Source of the DNA: Chiridota heheva
Lineage: Eukaryota > Echinodermata > Holothuroidea > Apodida > Chiridotidae
Assembly: GCA_020152595.1 (NCBI GenBank)
Contig: JAIGNY010000135.1
Location: forward strand, 62,001-126,000
Direction: 5' to 3'
DNA length: 64,000 bases
Positions 58,000 through 64,000 of this stretch are shown one piece after another; positions within the stretch are counted from its first letter, which is position 1; the number at the start of each line of letters is the position of its first letter. A program made the position numbers and the translations under genes. Under the pieces are notes generated by a model, which made no database searches, was not told the origin of the DNA, and saw only the letters and a program-made list of their open reading frames with translations.

Positions 58000-58200
58000 T
58001 AAGTAAATTTCCAGAAAATTGAAGAAAACTTCCAGAAAATTGAAAAAAAATCATGAAAATGAAGCAAGCATCCTAAAAATTGAAGACAATTTCACAAAAA
58101 TTAGGCCAAATTTCCCCCCAAATAAAGCAAATTCATCTAAAAAGGAAGGAAATTCTCCGAAAATTGAAGAAATAAAAACTTCGGACCAGAAAATTGCAAT
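58000..58200. repeat. degenerate oligopurine array
   Basis: Words such as ccagaaaattgaagaaaact and ccgaaaattgaagaaat. This is the reverse-complement style of the arrays at 16435-17175 and 37985-38240. Confidence 0.75.
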
Positions 58201-58730
58201 AAAGTTGCAAATAAAAGTTTCCATGCTTCTACACAAACTTCTTCATCTTTAATGAATTATTGATGCTCAGCTCTTTCATTAAAATGACGTTTCCATGGTA
58301 ACCACGCTGCGTTTGGTTTGTACAAAGCCTTGAGTGAAGAAATAACGATACGCAGAGATAGAAGTCTATCTTAGAGGCGAAATCGTCATATGGACACAAT
58401 TTTAATTTGATTTTAATAGCTTGATTGCATGGTTGAAATTTCATCATAGCAGGAACAGTAAATACTGTAAATGGGGCATCAGTAAATACTGGCTTATAAT
58501 ATGGTAACATGTTATGACCACTGTCGCTTAAAACTGAGCGATGTTCCACAAAGCCGACGAATGAGCCATTGGCTTCGCTGGCTGAAAAATTTTCCTTTAT
58601 AATTGTGGGGTTAAAGTTATTGAAAGTTCATTGAAGAGGGTACGAAACTAAACGGTGTAACGACAGGACCGGATTAAATCTTGTAAATGTTAGGCTATGG
58701 AGCTCTTTTTTGTTTCCCCAAACAGGATAG
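58201..58730. other. no gene seen
   Basis: A segment reading atatggtaacatgt ... taaaactgagcg near 58500 recurs in diverged form near 58950. No coding frame is supported. Confidence 0.4.
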
Positions 58731-58834
58731 CAATTGCACCCATTTAAGTTAAGTTAGGGTTTGGTTAGGATTAGGGTCCAGAATTAAAGTCAATTAAACA
58801 AGAGGAAATTTGAACCATTGCTATCCTGTCTAAG
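58731..58834. mobile_element. short MITE-like inverted repeat
   Basis: The ends acaggatagcaattgcacc and, reversed, acaggatagcaatggttc face each other over about 104 bp. The interior reads agttagggtttggttaggat. Confidence 0.65.
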
Positions 58835-59969
58835 AAAACACATGCAGCCGGGCATGCCAGGAGTAGAAAATAATTTGGGGCCGGTCTCAGAAGAAATCTG
58901 CAGTACCGTCGGAAGGTGTTTGATATTTTTGGCTGAATTAATATTTTGTATATGGTAACATGTGTAACGAATATTGCCAGTTAAAATTGAGCGCATGTTA
59001 TTTATTTTTGCTCAGTTTCTTCATTTTCTTTTGCCATGCATGAGAGTAGATCAGGGACGAAAAACATTCCATAACATTGGCTTTTAGGATATGTTTATCC
59101 CTTGATCCAAAAACGGCGGGAGTTCCCCAGTTTTTTAATGTCAATTATAATTTTTTTAAATCATGAACCAATCTTGAGCCTATTAGTGTTTTGTTTTTTT
59201 CTTTCGAAAATAAAAACTATTGCATTCTTACGGAAATTATATAATTATTTCAGTGCATATACCCAGGATATAGTTACATCAACATTTTCAAGTTTCATTT
59301 CTCTGTCATCAGTGATTGCGAAAGTCACCCCCGCTTCACGAATCAATTGTTTATATCTAAAGAAATAAAGGGTGCAACTCAAAACACAGTGAATTCAACA
59401 AGCCGTTCCTTTCCTAGTATTGATATATTTTTTTGGTATAGAATATGTTCAATTTGGCGGAACATGGGGACACAAGTCATTGTTATGTGGAACGCACCCC
59501 TTCCAACATAAAAGTTGCAAAAGGAGGAAATGTAAGTTAAAAGTCAAGGGCGGATCCAGAAAGTTGCGAAAGGGGCGCGGATATGATGTGAGAAGGGGCG
59601 GATATCACAGGTCAGCAGGTACAGGAAGTGAAAGGTTTGGAAGGGTCCGTAGTATCTACCAATTAGTCATATCTTAAATTGATTAGTGTCTTTAGTAACA
59701 TGGAGCGATATGCCAGTTACCCAGAAAAGAACGATGTAAGTGTTAAGATGTAGGTTTATCAATATTGCAGGATATTATGGCGTCGGGTCTCAATATTTAA
59801 AATATTATAAATGTCACAGGTTGGGTATCGGCGGCCGATTGTTAGACGGGTTTAAATTGGCCCTCAATAAGATACAATACCAAAAACAAATAAAGAGAGA
59901 TAATAACCTTTGCAAGTTATAATGTCTGAATTGCTACATCAATACAATAAGCAAATGGCATGCATTTAT
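58835..59969. other. no gene seen
   Basis: Contains a gggcggatccagaaagttg transposon-end-like sequence at 59550. Frames at 59102-59368 and 59420-59677 have no supporting motif. Confidence 0.4.
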
Positions 59970-60245
59970 AGTGGCGTAACTAGAAGTTTTTAAAATAAGT
60001 AGAAGACCTAAATTTTCCGACAGACTGGAAAGGTTAAATGTATAGACAGATGCCTACTAACAACAGAATGCCACTTATAGCGCGCGTCACTTGCGTTCCA
60101 CCCAACGCCGACAGATCATCAATAGAATTTGAAAATTTCCAACAAGGAGTATAAAGTGTCTGACAAAACTCCCACTAAAGGCTTCGTGGGGAACCCCCCT
60201 CCTCTTCCTTACCCCACCCCTTGCATCCCCGTTAGTTACGCCACT
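59970..60245. mobile_element. hAT-like MITE, 276 bp
   Basis: Perfect 13-bp inverted repeats (AGTGGCGTAACTA) are flanked by gcatttat (59962-59969) and gcattcat (60246-60253), an 8-bp target duplication with one change. The interior is non-coding. Confidence 0.85.
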
Positions 60246-60253
60246 GCATTCAT

Positions 60254-61150
60254 ATACTATACAAGAAAATATAGCAAACCAACAATCAAACCCCAAACAA
60301 CAGTTTCAGATGTCCATGTCGCGAAAGGGCTATATATGTATCTGAGACTGTTGTCGACGCCTCTCGCTATTGTTGACATCAGAAGTGGATGAAGTCTAAG
60401 TTAGCTGCATTAAAACTTCCCTATCGCTAATATTATTTCCATCTTGGCAACATCTAAAAGGAATTACTCGCAAATTAAATGGCTGGTTTCTATTAGGACT
60501 TTCAAAAGCTTCGGTTCAATATAGTAAGGTGTGTACTGCCTCGCTAGGTTAGACTTTGGATGTAATTTCTGCAGTTTGTGCCACGAAACCCTCGTGGAAT
60601 TGGGTTGGCCAAAATTAGTGCCGCACAGCAGAAGTAAAAAAAAAAACCGAGGAAAGTTATAAAACTATATTTCTACTACTGTTTTATATATTAAATACAA
60701 CATAATACTTTGCACGGTTTTAATCGTTCCTGGTTAAGATACAACAATATTTCCAAATATCTCAAACTACTACTGTGATGTCACAGAAACCCTAAATGAA
60801 CATAGAAATAGACTGCCTTTTCTTTTATATTCTGCCACACCCCTAAACCCTAAAACCTCTACCTCGTGTTAAGCAACTGTTTAAAGTGAATAATTTCAAG
60901 GAGTTGTCTAAAAGACAACTCTCTGATAATTTACTACTCGACAATGCCATCATGTAACAAATATCTTGTTTACCAGAACGAAGGGGTATGTATACTATTA
61001 TACCAGAAGCCCAGAACTTTTATTCAAGTGAAAAACGCCGAAACAACTGACCTCATGGGTTGAAAGTCCCCCACGTTACCTCCCCACGTTCCACCAAAAC
61101 AAAAATGCATTACCACAAAACCATTTCAGCAATATCTGGGTCTGGACCTG
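60254..61150. other. no gene seen
   Basis: AT-rich spacer with no supported frame. Confidence 0.45.
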
Positions 61151-61154
61151 GGAA

Positions 61155-61495
61155 TTCCGCCAAAATCACGTGATCAATGACGTCATTACCACCAAAAAAA
61201 AAATCAATATCTAGAAAACTATACTTGCTATGATTACAATAAATGTGTCAACACCCATGTTTGCATGGTCAAATAATACACCGGTAACAATGCAAGCGTG
61301 AAATAATGAGTAGTTCTCAATGTTATTTGTTCATCCGCTGAAATCACGTGATTACTGGTGCTGTGTTATAACCATAACACATATTTTCTTCAATATCTAG
61401 AAACGTATACTACATACTGCTACACACCCATGGTTTAATGGTCGATGAGTACTATAACAACAATCACAAGCTGAACCAATTTATAGTTCATCACT
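61155..61495. repeat. diverged direct repeat, about 175-bp unit, 2 copies
   Basis: Shared words in order: aaatcacgtgat, tcaatatctagaaa, acacccatg, atggtc and caagc. Confidence 0.6.
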
Positions 61496-61791
61496 TCTTT
61501 TTAATCTGCGCACCTAATTCATATAATTGACTTGGTATCTCACCTGTGAGAAGCCATTTTACCAATTTTATCTCCGATAAGCATTGTCCTTGCATTCCTA
61601 TAAAGCTCGTTAGCTCTTGACTTAATTTATTTGAATGAAATAGTGATATGCCATACCGCTACCCATTCTGTATCATTTACTAATACAGATATAGCACGGA
61701 TAATAATATCAAATATCCTTTTATAAAAACATACATATTTACATACAGTAAAACATAAAGATATAAGTGTCTTTTTTAAAAGATCTGATGA

Positions 61792-64000
61792 TTACATTTC
61801 TTCTATATCACTGTCTTCACTATATTCACTTTTCGAGTCACTCCAAGAACTATCACACTCCTCCCCATCTGTGGAGCTGTCCACGTTACCTGTGAGCAGA
61901 GCTGTGAGAGACTCTGGAATTGTATTTCCTGATTACCAGTCTGGTTAAAAACTTTTTGGGTCAGTTTCCACCCGTAGTTTGTGGAACTCTCTCCACAGGT
62001 TGTCTCAGCCTGATCAGCGCTTTCCACGCAGTTTTGTCACATACCGAGCCCTTTTGATATGGTTGTGAATTGTTTTGGCGCATGGAGGAAGAGAAGCACA
62101 GTTTATCATCTTTATTCTTGAGAGATGGTCTTCCTTTTTACCACCACTCATCATACGAATGCCTTAAATCAGGCTTCATTTAGGTCTGATGTTTTGAAGC
62201 AATACAAGGAGCAGACAAATGAAGTAACGCCTGGAATATCTACTTCATCCAAAGTCAGAGATTTTACTGCAGTATCATAAGTAACATCTGATTCCGTCAT
62301 TTGGAAGGGCTTCACTTTTCCCTTTCTGAAGAAACCTGGATATAATCACAACCAGTCAGTGAGTGAATGCCAATAAGTGCGTCGGTTAAATCAAGCTGCT
62401 TCTTTTCAAGAGGATCAGCTAGGTTAGAGAAGTTAATATATCTTCGGTGGTTACCCAGATCCATAGTCCATGATAGTGTTTATCCCCATCAATCTTCCAG
62501 AGAGCCCAATCAGAATGATGAGGAAGTCTGTATCAGCCGACCTTACGAGTATCTTATGTTACCATTGGAAATAATGTTTGTGTGGAATGCAATGAGTGTA
62601 TCAGCCTCTTCGTGTTGATATTGATAGCTGTGGGGTTCTTGTGTTTGCAGTAGATTGTTCTCGTTCTTCATTTCGAATACACACACCACCATGTGAGACA
62701 TTAAAGTGTTGTATCTCCAATTATTGACCATACTATGTCTTTTCCCATTTTCCATCACAAACTTTGCAAACGTTTTTTAAATTACCCATTTTTAAGCAAT
62801 TCTGTACCACTACTGCTGGGCTTGATCAGGTCCTGTGATAGTGAATGTTCCATCCGGTGGATGACGCAAGTTTCGCTCACATCATCTTTAATGGATGGAA
62901 GGGTGGTGTTTGATAATAGTCAAAAACTAGGTGGATTTACTATCCCGATTCAAACAAATCTTCAACAAAAGATCGCTAGCCATGGTGGTGTATCTGGACT
63001 TGTTGTGTTGAAGCACGATTTCATGAACGATAAAACCTCCATCTATCACTGTCGCTGTCGTTGAGGGAAGACTAGTATTCACGACAAGAACTTCCTGTCT
63101 ACCTTAAAGGAATTTTGTGAGAAATGCTTTGTCTGTCTTAAGGGGGTTTCGTTACTATGAGCAAGGGAAAGAAGCACTTCAGTAATGGGAAAGCTAAGAA
63201 TACTATAAAGGTCAAGTGCATCGATTGTCTTAGATCATGCAGGTACAACAGCTATGATTCGCCAAAAACATATCTGACTCCCTCTGCCACATTCAGCTTC
63301 CGTACTGAATTTTTAGCTTCTTTCACATTCTCTGCTGCAAAATTCAAAGCGATTCTTGTCAAAGGCTCCAGAAATCCCACATTGTCTTCTGCACATTTTT
63401 TTAACTGTAATGAAAGCTTCTTTCCTCGCTCTAGTATTTCTAGAAGATATCTCTTTGTTGTATCATTCGCTGCTCTTCCAGATGACACATTCACTAGCTC
63501 AGCTGGAGAATCAGAGGCAAATGGGTTGCATGTTTTGTTCAGGGTCCTGCTTATCGCATTCTTGTCAGCATTGTCACGTTGAATTCTCTATTTCTTTAGT
63601 TGATAAACGGGTTCCTCTAAACTGACAAGCTCACAAAGTTCTGTCAGAGCCACATTAAGTTGGGTGAGACTTATGGACCATCTTCCAAAGGTACTATGTG
63701 AATTTGTGAAAGCTGCTATACCTCTTATGGAAAAAGCAGCATTCCTGTTAACAGTCTGCTCCAAAGTCAAATTAATTGGTATCTGCCATAAGACTTGTTT
63801 GTGCGTCGGATTGACATGACACCTCCCTTCAAAATTTAAAGAGCTTTGCAATCCATATTCTGCAGCTTGTGGGTGAAGAGGGATCCCCATCTAGCATAAT
63901 TTGGTCGGTTCAAAGCAAAGAACACACCAAGCACATGTGGGAGCACATTGATATAATCATCGATATCATTGGTTCGAGCAGTCCGCAGAAGCTCTCGATA
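61792..64000 (-). pseudogene. decayed copy of a dispersed metazoan gene family (function unknown)
   Basis: From the right edge the minus strand reads DDYINVLPHVLGVFFALNRP and NYARWGSLF, then QVLWQIPINLTLEQTVNRNA, FSIRGIAAFTNS and STFGRWSISL. After a gap it reads NVSSGRAANDTTKRYLLEIL, ERGKKL, VGFLEP and NFAAENVK. Then come HEEADTLIAFHTN, NHRRYINFSNLADPLEKKQL, DALIGIHSLTGCDY, LPPCAKTIHNHIKRARYVTK and the acidic C-terminus DSKSEYSEDSDIEEM before TAA at 61792-61794. The NYARW ... LEQTxNR ... SxGRAAS ... EEADTLIAFH ... LTGCD order is familiar from large, unnamed, high-copy genes in corals, echinoderms, hemichordates and molluscs. They are probably mobile-element cargo, but no role is known to me. 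At least six frameshifts or stops are present. The 5' end lies beyond the window. Confidence 0.75.

Overview
This is an AT-rich, intron-containing, very repeat-dense piece of an animal nuclear genome. The animal assignment rests on a recognisable flightless-1 (FLII) gene, GT-AG introns, and many metazoan-type transposable elements: CR1/L2-like, I-like and RTE-like LINEs, several tRNA-derived SINEs, and piggyBac-, hAT- and mariner-like MITEs. The element mix, including SINE copies that resemble mollusc-type sequences and a dispersed gene family known from corals, echinoderms, hemichordates and molluscs, suggests a marine invertebrate. I cannot place it in a phylum from the sequence alone. There is nothing bacterial: no operons, CRISPR arrays or attachment sites.

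Layout. 0-8.3 kb: the last two coding exons of a FLII homologue on the plus strand (2735-2848 and 8129-8263). The 5.28 kb intron between them holds about 30 copies of an 83-bp minisatellite, two LINE fragments and a foldback hairpin. 8.3-20 kb: LINE pieces, several minisatellites, a cluster of DNA-transposon ends and a satellite of about 240 bp with seven copies. 20.4-20.9 kb: one isolated 145-codon frame with a membrane segment. 21-32 kb: a gene on the minus strand that I do not recognise. Its exons have matching splice phases, starting at an ATG at 32059 and running at least to 26300. 32-38.7 kb: several foldback or MITE elements, a SINE and a 30-bp minisatellite of about 47 units with a 338-bp higher-order duplication. 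39-50 kb: a dispersed non-coding repeat family (five copies in the window), long (AT)n tracts and a nearly complete but broken CR1-like LINE on the minus strand. 51-52.5 kb: a 29-bp minisatellite. 54-55.8 kb: an 895-bp tandem duplication that includes a SINE, a MITE and an internal 22-bp VNTR. 57.5-58.2 kb: a 67-bp array and an oligopurine array. 59.97-60.25 kb: a short MITE with 8-bp target duplications. 61.8-64 kb: a decayed copy of a widely dispersed metazoan gene family, running off the right edge.

The window therefore holds parts of two probable host genes (FLII and the unnamed minus-strand gene), a doubtful third frame, and a large mobile and tandem-repeat fraction. No multi-gene pathway is visible. 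The most informative structures are the repeats that lie inside gene introns, the tandem arrays that can be traced to transposon sequence, and the unnamed gene. Exon calls are from reading splice sites and frames by eye, and LINE clade names are judged from protein motifs only.
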